DNA of 64,000 nt from an uncultured Candidatus Saccharibacteria bacterium (GTDB lineage: Bacteria; Patescibacteriota; Saccharimonadia; Saccharimonadales; Saccharimonadaceae). Under the pieces are notes generated by a model. It had not been told where the DNA came from. It did not search any database and saw nothing but the letters and a program-made list of their open reading frames with translations. The position numbers and the translations under genes were made by a program. Shown here piece by piece: positions 26,139 to 34,618 of this stretch. Numbering within the stretch: the stretch's first letter is position 1; each line of letters starts with the position of its first letter. The stretch lies in NCBI GenBank assembly GCA_937898545.1, contig CALEJV010000002.1, positions 1-64,000 of the forward strand, read 5' to 3'.

Positions 26139-26417
26139 TTACGCTGCGCTGACACACACTTGGGTGCGTGGCTGGGTCTTGCCAGTGAAGGTAGACTTCT
26201 TGACCTTCTTGAAGCTGACAACACCACTGTGAGCGGCGTGGATGGTGTAGTTGCGGCTCATGTATGTACCAGGGCCGGCAATCTTCGTAGCGCCTGTCTG
26301 GCGGACGAGGACTTCACCAGCGTTGACCTGCTGGCCACCGAAGCGCTTGACGCCAAGGCGCGCCCCAGCGTTATTGTGGACGTTCTTGCTTGAGCCACCT
26401 GCTTTGACTTTTGACAT
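26139..26417 (-). CDS. rpmA: 50S ribosomal protein bL27
   Basis: A 92-aa bL27, whose N-terminus reaches the peptidyl transferase centre. Family signature KAGGSSKN ... RLGVKRFGGQ ... GEVLVRQTG is clear, although the N-terminus is MSKVKAGG, not the common MAHKKAGG. The family is usually encoded next to rplU (bL21), which is absent here; rpmA is alone with its own promoter and terminator. AAAGGAG lies 5 nt before the ATG. Confidence 0.95.
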   Translation of the reverse strand: MSKVKAGGSSKNVHNNAGARLGVKRFGGQQVNAGEVLVRQTGATKIAGPGTYMSRNYTIHAAHSGVVSFKKVKKSTFTGKTQPRTQVCVSAA

Positions 26418-26451
26418 ATCACTCCTTTAGCTAATATAAACAATCTATACG

Positions 26452-26480
26452 ATTATACGTGAGGGCGTGGGCGAAGTCAA
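26452..26480 (-). promoter_or_regulatory. rpmA promoter
   Basis: TTGACT (26480-26475), 17-bp spacer, TATAAT (26457-26452) on the minus strand: the best -35/-10 match in the window, as expected for a ribosomal protein gene. The remaining bases to 26671 hold no recognisable gene. Confidence 0.75.
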
Positions 26481-26721
26481 GCGGTATGGATTGAATAGCA
26501 GCCGTAAGAATGCCGACTGTTATAACGCGAGAGAAGAGAGCGGCAAGAGGAGTGCGCAAGCGAGCAAGACATTGAGCTGTAGGCATGACAAAAAGGGGAC
26601 AAAACATAGACAGTGATGCAGATGTGCTGCAGTATTAACTGAGCAGAGTTGGATAGCTGGCGCTATGGTGGTATAATTAGCTATATTATAGATGCAATAA
26701 TGATATGAAAAAGGAGTGATG

Positions 26722-27306
26722 ATGGCAGGATATGAAGGGCTGGGAGGATCTGGACTGCAGGGTGAGTGGCCGTATCCGGGCAGCGGGCCGAGTGGCAGCT
26801 CGGACACTGAGGCAGGTTTGGCACGGCTTGAGGCGCTTCGATATGTTGATGTATCAGAGCAAGGGGAGGGCGGCACTCCACAAGGCGATCGTGCGTCTGC
26901 TGCAGGTGCGCTTCGAGCAAGCCTAAGAGAAGTAGCTGATCCTCGTAAACCGACAGCGCCAGCTGCGCCACCAACTCCAGAGGACATACGTGCAGCGCTT
27001 CATGGTCGTATTGAAGCACTAAAGCAGCCTGCTCAGATAGCAGAAGAAAACAAAAAGAAAGAGCAAAAAAAGGCTCTCAAGCGCGTAGCGGAAACACTCC
27101 GCGTTGCTCCAGATGTACTTAGCATTGTAACATGTAAGCTAGAGAACCTTGTTGTACAGGAAGGTATATCAACAGGCACTGCGACCAGTTTGCGATCTGT
27201 CTTGGTACTCTTGGAAAGTATTAATCCTCGTGATCTTGAGGTTGCCCAGCAAGAGGTGGAGAAAGCCATCAATGTAATGGATACAAAAGAGAATAGTCAT
27301 CAATAG
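26722..27306 (+). CDS. Unknown 194-aa protein
   Basis: Not recognised. A Gly/Pro/Ser-rich first 35 residues, an Ala/Pro-rich linker, then a lysine-rich helical region (ENKKKEQKKALKRVAETL) and a C-terminal helical domain of about 70 residues. AAGGAG at 26711-26716 sits 5 nt before the ATG at 26722; ATG 26719 and GTG 26716 are alternatives one or two codons earlier. TATAAT at 26672-26677 is the likely -10. Probably cytoplasmic. Confidence 0.65.
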   Translation: MAGYEGLGGSGLQGEWPYPGSGPSGSSDTEAGLARLEALRYVDVSEQGEGGTPQGDRASAAGALRASLREVADPRKPTAPAAPPTPEDIRAALHGRIEALKQPAQIAEENKKKEQKKALKRVAETLRVAPDVLSIVTCKLENLVVQEGISTGTATSLRSVLVLLESINPRDLEVAQQEVEKAINVMDTKENSHQ

Positions 27307-27436
27307 TTCTGTAGTATTAGATTCACATAAAGAACCTTAGCTATGTCATGCTGAGGTTTTTGCTTATTGAAACTGCTAGCATGTAGAAGGAAGTATGTGT
27401 ATTACTCGATGACCAGAATGAGATTTTACCCCAAGG

Positions 27437-28648
27437 TTATTTCATTGCTTCCATCACCAGCAACTCCCGCGCGACCACCTGGTTCTCGCGGTAATAACAG
27501 AGATCGACAGGGTGAACGTGCTGGAGTGAGCGGCGCTGGTAACCCAGTCGCTCTAGCTGGGTGATGAGTGGCAGGTGAGTAAACTGCCCGTCGCTGCTGC
27601 GCCACGCGGGCACGGCGATGACCAGTGGCGTGCCGGGGCGCAGCTGGGGACGGAGATTAGAGAGAAAATGGCTGATGATATGGTTGCACGTGGTACGCAC
27701 AGTGCTGAGCTTAGCAGGGGCAGGTGGGGCAGAGAAGGGCTGGCCAAGGTATGTCTCGCAGACGACGGCGCTGAGCTGCTGGGCGTCTGCCCACTGATGA
27801 GTAGTGGCATCAGCCTGAGTAACGTCCTGCACCGCGCCAGGAGTAGCCGCAGTAGAGCGGCGCTGCAGCCAGGCGAGGTTCTCGCTGGTATAGCTGACCA
27901 TCTTAGGGTTCAGGTCGCTGCCGCGCACATCGTAGCCTAGGAGGAGCGCCTCTTGCAAGACGGTACCAGTGCCGCAGAATGGATCGAGCAGCACGGGGCG
28001 CGGCGCTGAGTGCTCGGTAGTAGGCGAAGGTTGCACCAATGGCCCAGCCATATTAACCATCATGCGGGCAAGCTTGGGCGGCAGCATGCCAACGAAGGCA
28101 TCGGTGCGCGGGCGGGCTTGGTCGCGTGCGGCCAGGGCAGAAATGTTTTGCGCGCCAACACTCTCTGCCACAATAACCCGCCCATCCTGAGCTCGCACTA
28201 CCAGCAGTTCGATGTGGTGGGGCGAACGACCAAGCTTGTTGTGGTGGCTCGTAGCAGTATTGAGCGCTGGAGCGGCATTAGGAATAAGGCGCAGGCTGGT
28301 GTCAGTTGCGCGCAATTTTGTCTTAAGAATAAGGCCAGTCTTTTGCACCTCGCGGGCACTGACAGAGAAGCCATAGGCACTCATGCCCAGCGTAATCTTG
28401 TGCGACGCGCCCTGCCACTGCGCGCTATAGTGGCGGACAATCTGCCGACTCACCGCCAGCCAGTTACCGCGCAGCTCCAACACCACCCGGCCCGCCTTTT
28501 GGCTGCCACCCAGGCGCTCAAAGGCAAAAGTATCAGAGGTAATAGTAGCGGCCTGCACTCCAAACCAACGCACCGCCGCCGCGCCATACAAACACTCCAG
28601 CTCCACCACGCCGAGGGCCGGCTGCCGGCCAAGAATTGCAATATACAT
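27437..28648 (-). CDS. Trm11/UPF0020-type RNA guanine methyltransferase
   Basis: A 403-aa SAM-dependent methyltransferase. The C-terminal Rossmann domain carries DPFCGTGTVLQEALL (motif I) and GYDVRGSDLNPKMV, as in UPF0020/Trm11-like tRNA or 23S rRNA N2-guanine methylases; the N-terminal half would bind RNA (THUMP-like). The usual DPPY/NPPY catalytic motif is not obvious; CETYLGQPF occupies that area, as in Trm11-type TDPPYG-divergent members. AGTATA read on the minus strand (TATACT, 28660-28655) is 6 nt before the ATG at 28648, so the start is leaderless and the longer frame is rejected. Confidence 0.8.
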   Translation of the reverse strand: MYIAILGRQPALGVVELECLYGAAAVRWFGVQAATITSDTFAFERLGGSQKAGRVVLELRGNWLAVSRQIVRHYSAQWQGASHKITLGMSAYGFSVSAREVQKTGLILKTKLRATDTSLRLIPNAAPALNTATSHHNKLGRSPHHIELLVVRAQDGRVIVAESVGAQNISALAARDQARPRTDAFVGMLPPKLARMMVNMAGPLVQPSPTTEHSAPRPVLLDPFCGTGTVLQEALLLGYDVRGSDLNPKMVSYTSENLAWLQRRSTAATPGAVQDVTQADATTHQWADAQQLSAVVCETYLGQPFSAPPAPAKLSTVRTTCNHIISHFLSNLRPQLRPGTPLVIAVPAWRSSDGQFTHLPLITQLERLGYQRRSLQHVHPVDLCYYRENQVVARELLVMEAMK

Positions 28649-28822
28649 ATGCCTAGTATAGCGCAAAAACGGGTAGAATGGAGGGGCGATGGCACGAACC
28701 CATACATTAAATATGGGTAGTCGACCGCTCTCAAGCTTATGCAGCGTGCTTTCATACGCAGTTTGATATAAAGCGCTAGAAACAGTTTGTCTCGCTGCTT
28801 CGTGGTATAATATACCGTAGCT

Positions 28823-29896
28823 ATGAAGAAATATATCAAAAAAATAAAACAGCTGTCCTTCCGCACCTGGCTGAGTATTATGACGTTTGTGCTGATCGCC
28901 TTGATTCTATTCTTGTCGCGGCACGAGCTTCTCCAGGCGTGGCACTTGCTGCAACAAGTCAATATATGGGTCTTGATTGCCGTCTTCCCAGTGGCGGCGT
29001 TGGGGTATTTAGCAGCGGGTGAGATGATCTTCTCATATCTGCGGCAAAAGGGCTTCGTGCGCGATGTGAGCCCCTTTGCCCTGATGCGCTTGTCGCTGGA
29101 GCTAAACTTCGTCAACCACGCCTTCCCTAGTGGTGGCCTGAGCGGTATATCGTATGCCAACTGGCGCCTACGCAAATACGGTGTCTCGACAGGGCGGGCG
29201 ACAATGGCCCAAATGGTGCGCTATGTCATGGGCTTTGTGGCGGTGGTACTGTTCTTGGCAGTGGCGGTGGTAATAGTGACGATCGATAGCGGCGTGAACC
29301 GCTGGATCATCCTAATGAGTGGGGGACTGGTATTTTGCCTGACGATGATCACGCTACTGGGAGTATATTTGCTGACGAGCCAGCAGCAGCTACATAAGGC
29401 GGCGCATCAGATCACACTGACGGTCAATGGCCTAGCGCGGCGTATCCTGCGGCGCACAAAGCCAGTGATGGACGAAGCTGCGGTGCGGCGCTACTGCGAC
29501 GACCTCCACACCGATTTCCTCGAGCTGCGGCGCGATAAGAAACTGCTGTGGCAGCCCTTCGTCTGGAGTATTATCTTTACGATTATGGAGATCTTGCCCT
29601 TCTGGATGACCTTCCAATCGCTGGGAGTATCGGTTAATCCTGCATCAATTCTCATCGCCTATGGCGTGGCCACGACCATGGCAGTGGTGGTTGCTACCCC
29701 TGGTGGAGCTGGTGCGTATGAGGCGGTCATGGTGGGGATTTTGGCGCTCTCGGGTGTAAGCCAGGGCCAGGCCATCGTTGGAACGATGCTCTACCGCGTG
29801 ATCGCTATCGTTACCACACTGGTGTTTGGCTATGCATTTTATCAACTAACCATCATGCGCTATGGACGCGACAAACCTCCCACCGCTGAGCGTTAG
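28823..29896 (+). CDS. Polytopic membrane protein, LPG synthase TM/flippase-like
   Basis: A 357-aa protein with about eight hydrophobic helices resembling the lysylphosphatidylglycerol synthase TM region (UPF0104, the flippase half of MprF, AglD-like). Typical are NFVNHAFPSGGLSG and the late ATPGGAGAYEA motif. There is no C-terminal aminoacyl-transferase domain, so it is the membrane part alone, probably flipping a lipid or lipid-linked substrate. TATAAT at 28806-28811 is 11 nt before the ATG. Its last 35 nt overlap xseA. Confidence 0.82.
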   Translation: MKKYIKKIKQLSFRTWLSIMTFVLIALILFLSRHELLQAWHLLQQVNIWVLIAVFPVAALGYLAAGEMIFSYLRQKGFVRDVSPFALMRLSLELNFVNHAFPSGGLSGISYANWRLRKYGVSTGRATMAQMVRYVMGFVAVVLFLAVAVVIVTIDSGVNRWIILMSGGLVFCLTMITLLGVYLLTSQQQLHKAAHQITLTVNGLARRILRRTKPVMDEAAVRRYCDDLHTDFLELRRDKKLLWQPFVWSIIFTIMEILPFWMTFQSLGVSVNPASILIAYGVATTMAVVVATPGGAGAYEAVMVGILALSGVSQGQAIVGTMLYRVIAIVTTLVFGYAFYQLTIMRYGRDKPPTAER

Positions 29897-31028
29897 CGAT
29901 TTCCTCGCCTGTGCGAGCCAGGTGCTGGAGGGGGCATTTCCGGTACTAACGGTCGAGGGCGAGGTGGCTAGTATGGCAGTGCGCCAGGGGAAGTTTGTCT
30001 TTTTTGACCTCAAGGACGAGACAGGCAGCGTGAGCTGCTTTATGATGGTGTGGCAGCTCCGGGTGGCGCTAGAAGATGGCATGCAGGTAGCAGTGCAAGC
30101 CGTGCCGAAGCTTACAGCGCGCGGCAAGTTTAGCTTGACCGTGCAGCAGGTGCGACCAGTCGGGCAGGGGAGCATTAAGAAAAACTTCGAGCTGTTACGC
30201 CAGCGCCTGAGTGCAGAAGGACTCTTTGCTCCAGAGCGCAAGCGGCCAGTGCCCGAGTGGCCCGAGCACATTGCTGTGGTGAGCAGTCCCCAGGCGGCAG
30301 GCTATGCCGACTTTATGACCATCATTGGCCAGCGCTGGGGCGGCATGCAGGTCGATGTCTATGCAGTGCCAGTCCAGGGTGCTGGCGCGGCCGACCGGAT
30401 CATCCGCGCTATTGAGCGCTGCAACCGCCGTGCAACCGTGCCGCAGGTACTGGTGATTGTACGTGGTGGTGGCAGTGCCGATGATTTGCAAGTCTTTAAC
30501 GACGAAGCGCTTGTGCGGGCAATTGCTGCAAGCCGGGTGCCAACAGTGGTTGGGGTAGGGCATGACACCGATGAAACATTAGCCGATCTCGCCGCTGACG
30601 TCCGGGCTGTGACACCGACCAACGCTGCTCAGCTTATCACACCTGATGCCACGGCAGTGCAAGCGCGGCTAACCGAACAGTTGCAGGCAATGAAGCGAAC
30701 GATTATCGCCACAGTAGATGATGAGCAAGTAGCGGTGCAGCATCAGCTGGCCGAGGCTCGAGTGAAGCTAGCCAGGCGGCAGCAGGTACTCGAGCAGCAA
30801 TGCACAGCACTGCAGGCTCGGCTCCGGCTGTATAACCCTGCAGCAACCCTAGCGCGTGGCTACGCCCTGGTGCGCGGCCAGGCCACCATCGGCCAGACGA
30901 TCACCATCGAGCGATATAGCGATATGATAACAGCGGAGGTAACCCATGTCGAACGCAAAACAACCAACGAAACAGGCGAAATCCACCACACCCAGCACCC
31001 GGGCCAAGCGCACCACGCTGAGCGATGA
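29862..31028 (+). CDS. xseA: Exodeoxyribonuclease VII large subunit
   Basis: Large subunit (388 aa) of ExoVII, a single-strand DNA exonuclease. N-terminal OB-fold (VEGEVASMAV ... KFVFFDLKDE), central catalytic domain with VVSSPQAAGYADFM, VIVRGGGSADDLQVFNDE and VGVGHDTDETLADLAADVRA, then helices that pack with XseB. It overlaps the preceding membrane-protein gene by 35 nt and xseB by 83 nt. It is shorter than the E. coli protein (456 aa), mainly in the C-terminal coiled region. Confidence 0.94.
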   Translation: MDATNLPPLSVSDFLACASQVLEGAFPVLTVEGEVASMAVRQGKFVFFDLKDETGSVSCFMMVWQLRVALEDGMQVAVQAVPKLTARGKFSLTVQQVRPVGQGSIKKNFELLRQRLSAEGLFAPERKRPVPEWPEHIAVVSSPQAAGYADFMTIIGQRWGGMQVDVYAVPVQGAGAADRIIRAIERCNRRATVPQVLVIVRGGGSADDLQVFNDEALVRAIAASRVPTVVGVGHDTDETLADLAADVRAVTPTNAAQLITPDATAVQARLTEQLQAMKRTIIATVDDEQVAVQHQLAEARVKLARRQQVLEQQCTALQARLRLYNPAATLARGYALVRGQATIGQTITIERYSDMITAEVTHVERKTTNETGEIHHTQHPGQAHHAER

Positions 31029-31332
31029 CGACCAGCTGGCGATGGCCCTCGCAGCAGAGGGAATCACGCCGGATTATAGCCAGCCCAGCGGTGCATCGGC
31101 CGGCCCATCAGCGTCGCAGCCTGGCCAGCAGAGCAACGCAGATGACCGTTCGCTGCGTGAACAGATGGAGCAGTTGGAGGAGATCTTGGCGTGGTTTGAC
31201 AGTGATGAGTTTGAGCTCGAGGCGGCGGTAGAGCGCTACCAGCAGGCCGCGCGCGTTGCCGAGCAGATCGATCAGCGCTTGAGAGAGATCAAAAATAAGG
31301 TAACCATCATCACAGAGGACGCAGCCGCCTGA
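30946..31332 (+). CDS. xseB: Exodeoxyribonuclease VII small subunit
   Basis: The C-terminal half (LEEILAWFDSDEFELEAAVERY ... KVTII region, about residues 75-122) is the helical-hairpin XseB domain. The first ~70 residues are a Ser/Thr/Pro/Gln-rich extension, giving 128 aa compared with the usual ~80. GGAGG lies 7 nt before the ATG, inside xseA, and the 83-nt overlap suggests coupled translation of the two subunits. Confidence 0.9.
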   Translation: MSNAKQPTKQAKSTTPSTRAKRTTLSDDDQLAMALAAEGITPDYSQPSGASAGPSASQPGQQSNADDRSLREQMEQLEEILAWFDSDEFELEAAVERYQQAARVAEQIDQRLREIKNKVTIITEDAAA

Positions 31333-31841
31333 TGATGTGGTGGGCACTCCTCGTCATTATCCTGCTGTTTTGCGCTATGGCACTGACGGGCGCGCCCTAT
31401 GTGCCGTCGCACCGCCGCGATGTGCAGCAGGCGCTGACCAAACTCTATCGCCTTGGGCCAGAGGATTGCTTGGTGGACATGGGCTCGGGCGATGGCGTTG
31501 TCTTAAAGATTGCCCGCCAGCAGGGCGCACGAGCCTTTGGTGTGGAGCTCAACCCGCTCCTTGTCCTGCTCTCGCGCTGGCGTTTGCGTGGCGATACCAA
31601 AGCGATGGTGGTGTGTGGTAACCTCTACCGCACGAACTTTCCCGCTGGCACTACAGTCGTTTACACTTTTGGCGACTCGCGCGACATCGCTCGGATGGCC
31701 GCTCATGTGCAGCAGCAAGCCACCCGCCTTGGCACAGACCTATGGTTCATCTCCTACGCCTTTGCCGTGCCTGGCTGGACACCAGTGCGCGAGCAAGGCG
31801 CGCATAAGCTATATCAAGTGCGAGCAGAACAGCATAAATAG
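31332..31841 (+). CDS. Membrane-anchored SAM methyltransferase-like protein
   Basis: A 169-aa protein: an N-terminal hydrophobic helix (WWALLVIILLFCAMAL), then a Rossmann methyltransferase core with VDMGSGDGVVL (motif I) and GVELNPLLV (motif II acidic residue). The start overlaps the xseB stop by one base. Small anchored methyltransferases of this form are found in several bacterial groups with unknown substrates. Confidence 0.75.
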   Translation: MMWWALLVIILLFCAMALTGAPYVPSHRRDVQQALTKLYRLGPEDCLVDMGSGDGVVLKIARQQGARAFGVELNPLLVLLSRWRLRGDTKAMVVCGNLYRTNFPAGTTVVYTFGDSRDIARMAAHVQQQATRLGTDLWFISYAFAVPGWTPVREQGAHKLYQVRAEQHK

Positions 31842-31886
31842 CATCCCGCTCTTGTCTATCGCCCCAGGCATAAGTATAATAGGGAT

Positions 31887-32552
31887 ATGACGAAGCAATC
31901 TTACAAACGACGAAGTTTTCTTAGTGGCAGTACCTTTGCCATTATCGGGCTAGCCTTGCTGGTGGTGCTCTTTGGTGGGTTTTCGGCCTGGGCCTACACT
32001 AACTATACCGAGGCCAAGAGCAACCTCGATAGCAAGATTACCGCAGCGCAAGCTGAGGCCAAGAAGACGCAAGCAGACGAAGACGAGAAGAAATTTGCCG
32101 AGCGCGAAAAGCAGCCGATGCTGCAGTTCGTTGGGCCAGATGACTATGGCCGCCTGACCTTCGACTACCCCAAGACCTGGAGTGCCTACCAAGCCACCGA
32201 TGTGAGCGAGGGCGGCGGCAAGACGTACGAGGCGTATCTCAACCCCCGTGTGGTGCCACCAGTGACGGACACGCAGAAGATTGCTATTCGCATCAGCATC
32301 GAGCAAAAGATCTACGACAAAGCGGTGGCCGACTACGACAGCCAGATCAAAAAAGGTGAGCTGAAGTCGAGCGCCTGGAGCAACGACAAAGGCCTGACAG
32401 GCACGCGCCTGGAGGGGAACTTTAGCAAAGATATCCGCGGCACTGCAGTAGTGATCAAGATGCGCGACCGGACGCTCACGGTGCGGACGGATGCCGACGT
32501 ATTTAATAACGACTACGAAGCCCTGATAAAAACCATTAAATTTAACGAATAA
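31887..32552 (+). CDS. Membrane-anchored extracellular protein, unknown
   Basis: A 221-aa type II membrane protein: basic N-terminus, transmembrane helix about 13-36, charged coiled-coil stalk (SKITAAQAEAKKTQADEDEKK), then a soluble domain beginning near GRLTFDYPKTW and ending TDADVFNNDYEALIKTIKF. The DYPKTW...TIKF pattern resembles PsbP/lipoprotein-like domains that start with a 'YP..W' strand, but assignment is tentative. TATAAT at 31875-31880 is exactly 6 nt before the ATG: leaderless. Confidence 0.75.
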   Translation: MTKQSYKRRSFLSGSTFAIIGLALLVVLFGGFSAWAYTNYTEAKSNLDSKITAAQAEAKKTQADEDEKKFAEREKQPMLQFVGPDDYGRLTFDYPKTWSAYQATDVSEGGGKTYEAYLNPRVVPPVTDTQKIAIRISIEQKIYDKAVADYDSQIKKGELKSSAWSNDKGLTGTRLEGNFSKDIRGTAVVIKMRDRTLTVRTDADVFNNDYEALIKTIKFNE

Positions 32553-32593
32553 ATATAGAACATTGCGACGATCTGTGCTACAATGCAGCTGGT

Positions 32594-33331
32594 ATGAGCA
32601 CGGAGGGGAATGCGGTTATGATGAGCGGCGCTTCCTGGGGGGAGGCGTCGCTCTTTGTTGCGGCGGCACACGACCTCAAGTCGCCACTGGCGCTGCTACG
32701 GCAATTGGCGCTGAGCTTGGAGGCTGGGGGGCTGTCGCCCGTCGAGGTGGCCGAGCTAGCCCGGCGGATGGCGCTGACCAGCGAGCGGGCCTTGCGCCTT
32801 ACCACCGACCTGACGCAATCCACCCGTCTCCACGAGGAGCTATTTGGCATCGAGCCGCTCAATCTGGCGTTGGTGGTGCGCGACGTCGTGGCCGAGCTCC
32901 AGCCACTCTACGCAGCCAAGGGGCGTCGCCTAGCGGTACGCGTGCCGCGGCGGGCAGTGGTAGGCCTCGGCAACCGCGATCTCCTGCGGCGCGTCCTGTG
33001 CAACTTCGCCGACAACGCACTTCACTACAGTGGCGAAGGCGATGCACCCGTGGTGGTGCGACTCTCCCGGCGAGCTGGCGGCCAGGTAATCCGCCTAGCG
33101 GTGCGCGACTATGGCCCAGCCATTCCGCCATCGCTCTGGCAGCAATTGGAGCAGCGCCTTGGCGTCAGCGCACAGCCATTGCACAGCCGGCCAGGCAGCA
33201 GTGGCCTAGGGCTCTACATTGCGGGGCAATTTGCCAGCGCGATGGAGGCGCAGATTGGGGCAGTGCGGCACCGCGATGGCGCCACCTTCTACATCGATCT
33301 CCAGGCGGTGTATCAACAGAGGTTATTATGA
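32594..33331 (+). CDS. Soluble histidine kinase without sensor domain
   Basis: A 245-aa kinase: HisKA with the phospho-accepting His in AAHDLKSPL (about residue 26) and HATPase with N-box NFADNALHYS, G1 VRDYGPAIP and G2 SSGLGLYIA. There is no transmembrane or PAS/GAF sensor, so input must come from a partner. TGcTACAAT (32579-32584) lies 9 nt before the ATG. The stop overlaps the response regulator ATG (ATGA), and that gene overlaps recO. Confidence 0.9.
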   Translation: MSTEGNAVMMSGASWGEASLFVAAAHDLKSPLALLRQLALSLEAGGLSPVEVAELARRMALTSERALRLTTDLTQSTRLHEELFGIEPLNLALVVRDVVAELQPLYAAKGRRLAVRVPRRAVVGLGNRDLLRRVLCNFADNALHYSGEGDAPVVVRLSRRAGGQVIRLAVRDYGPAIPPSLWQQLEQRLGVSAQPLHSRPGSSGLGLYIAGQFASAMEAQIGAVRHRDGATFYIDLQAVYQQRLL

Positions 33332-33720
33332 CGCAATCGCCACCGCGGGTGTTGGTCATCGACGATGATCAATGGTTTGCTGAGCTGCAGCTTGCGGCAG
33401 TGCAGCGGGCTGGTATGGTGCCTGTCTATGCGGCCGATGTGCTGGCTGGCATGGCAGCGCTCGACGAGGCACTCCCAGCAGTGATCATCCTCGATATGTT
33501 CATGCCAGGGGGTAATGGCCTGGTGCTGCTCCACGAACTGCAATCGTATAGCGATACAGCACGTATCCCCATCATCATCTGTAGTAATAATGCGAGAGAC
33601 ATGACGCTAGCCGATCTCGCACCCTACGGTGTCGTTGCCCTGCTCGACAAAACAACGATGCACCCAAGCGACGTGACGAACGTACTAGGCAGGTATACCC
33701 CAAGCGAGGTAGTGACATGA
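33328..33720 (+). CDS. Receiver-only response regulator
   Basis: A 130-aa receiver with acidic pair DDD (VLVIDDDQW), phospho-acceptor Asp in VIILDMFMPGGNG, Ser in IIICSNNA and Lys in LLDKTT; no output domain. Its ATG overlaps the kinase stop by ATGA, so it is the cognate partner. A much longer open frame starting at 32563 runs through the kinase gene in another frame and is not real. How the phosphorylated receiver acts is unknown. Confidence 0.9.
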   Translation: MTQSPPRVLVIDDDQWFAELQLAAVQRAGMVPVYAADVLAGMAALDEALPAVIILDMFMPGGNGLVLLHELQSYSDTARIPIIICSNNARDMTLADLAPYGVVALLDKTTMHPSDVTNVLGRYTPSEVVT

Positions 33721-34391
33721 GTATGCAGCGCACTACAGCGATCGTCCTGCGCCGCACCAACTATGGTGAGGCCGATCGCGTACTGCAATTGCTTACACCA
33801 GAGGGGCAGCGGGCAGTAATTGCCAAGGGCGTCCGGCGCGAGAAGAGTCGGCTAGCTGGGGCAGTTGAACTCTTTGCGATCAGTGATGTCGTCATCCGCC
33901 AGGGGCGCAGTGAGCTGGGCGTGCTAACGCAAGCCCGCCTGACGAAGTATTATCAAACAATCGTGGCCGATTATGATCGTCTACAAGCTGGCTATGCTGC
34001 CATTCAGCTGGTGACACAAGCTAGCCGCATACTGGACGAGCCAGCGTGGTATGAGGTACTGCGCTTGGTATATGAGGGGCTCAATCAGCCTAGCGTACCC
34101 GTCGTGCTCACCCAGGCCTGGCTAGCTATCCACTATGCGGCGCTGCAAGGCTACGAGCTCAACCTAGTGCGCGACGTGCTGGGCCAGCCCCTCCAGCCTG
34201 AGCGGCGGTATATGTATGACGGGTCGGAGCGTGGCCTGCGCCTCAGCGACCAAGGCGACATCGCCGCAGCGCACATCAAGCTGCTCCGCCTGCTCGCCAC
34301 ACGCCCACCCACAGTAGTAGCACAGGTCGGTGGCGTGCTAGCCATCCTACCCGAATGCTGGCTGGTGGCGCGGCAGCATGCTGGGGTGTAG
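33717..34391 (+). CDS. recO: DNA repair protein RecO
   Basis: A 224-aa RecO, which with RecR loads RecA on SSB-coated single-strand DNA. The N-terminal OB-fold (TTAIVLRRTNYGEADRVLQLLT ... GVRREKSRLAG) is clear; the helical C-terminal region lacks the four-Cys zinc motif seen in many RecO proteins and is slightly short. ATGA overlap with the response regulator gene places it in the kinase-receiver operon, an unusual setting. Confidence 0.9.
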   Translation: MSMQRTTAIVLRRTNYGEADRVLQLLTPEGQRAVIAKGVRREKSRLAGAVELFAISDVVIRQGRSELGVLTQARLTKYYQTIVADYDRLQAGYAAIQLVTQASRILDEPAWYEVLRLVYEGLNQPSVPVVLTQAWLAIHYAALQGYELNLVRDVLGQPLQPERRYMYDGSERGLRLSDQGDIAAAHIKLLRLLATRPPTVVAQVGGVLAILPECWLVARQHAGV

Positions 34392-34394
34392 CTG

Positions 34395-34510
34395 CAGTAC
34401 AGTATACATGCCGAACAAGAAAATATCTGGAGGCCAGTGACTAAGCAAACGGATGAGCTCTGTATATATTCTGGCCGGAACATTTTCGGTTTGGTGTGTA
34501 TACTGTACTG
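34395..34510. repeat. 116-bp imperfect palindrome between recO and glyS
   Basis: Perfect 14-bp ends (CAGTACAGTATACA at 34395-34408, its complement at 34497-34510) enclose inner matched pairs GAAAAT/ATTTTC (34419/34482) and GGCCAG/CTGGCC (34432/34471), all nearly concentric around 34453, with a 33-nt centre. TTTTAT follows. It may be a very long terminator for recO or a MITE-like element; no target-site duplication is visible. Confidence 0.6.
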
Positions 34511-34588
34511 TTTTATCATCCACCCGATGAAGAACGTACCCACCTCAAGAAATGCTATAATAATAGCAAAGAACCAATCATGAAGCTG

Positions 34589-34605
34589 CCGCGTTGCCAA
34601 CGCGG
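34589..34605 (+). promoter_or_regulatory. Leader hairpin before glyS ribosome binding site
   Basis: CCGCGTTG-C-CAACGCGG is a perfect 8-bp inverted repeat, directly followed by AGAAAGGA (34606-34613). Transcription should begin near 34568 after TGcTATAAT (34556-34561), so the repeat lies within a 50-nt leader and could control translation or bind a regulator. Confidence 0.5.
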
Positions 34606-34618
34606 AGAAAGGACGCGT

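Noticed and set aside
27575..28720. Plus-strand frames opposite the RNA methyltransferase
   Set aside because: No family signature; the minus-strand gene has DPFCGTG and a leaderless promoter.
32563..33327. Long open frame running through the histidine kinase gene into the receiver
   Set aside because: The kinase frame has all HisKA and HATPase motifs, while this one gives Arg/Gly-rich low-complexity sequence. Only its last part, from the ATG at 33328, is a real gene.
34568..34618. T-box riboswitch in the glyS leader
   Set aside because: The leader is only about 50 nt and lacks the T-box sequence and a terminator/antiterminator pair.
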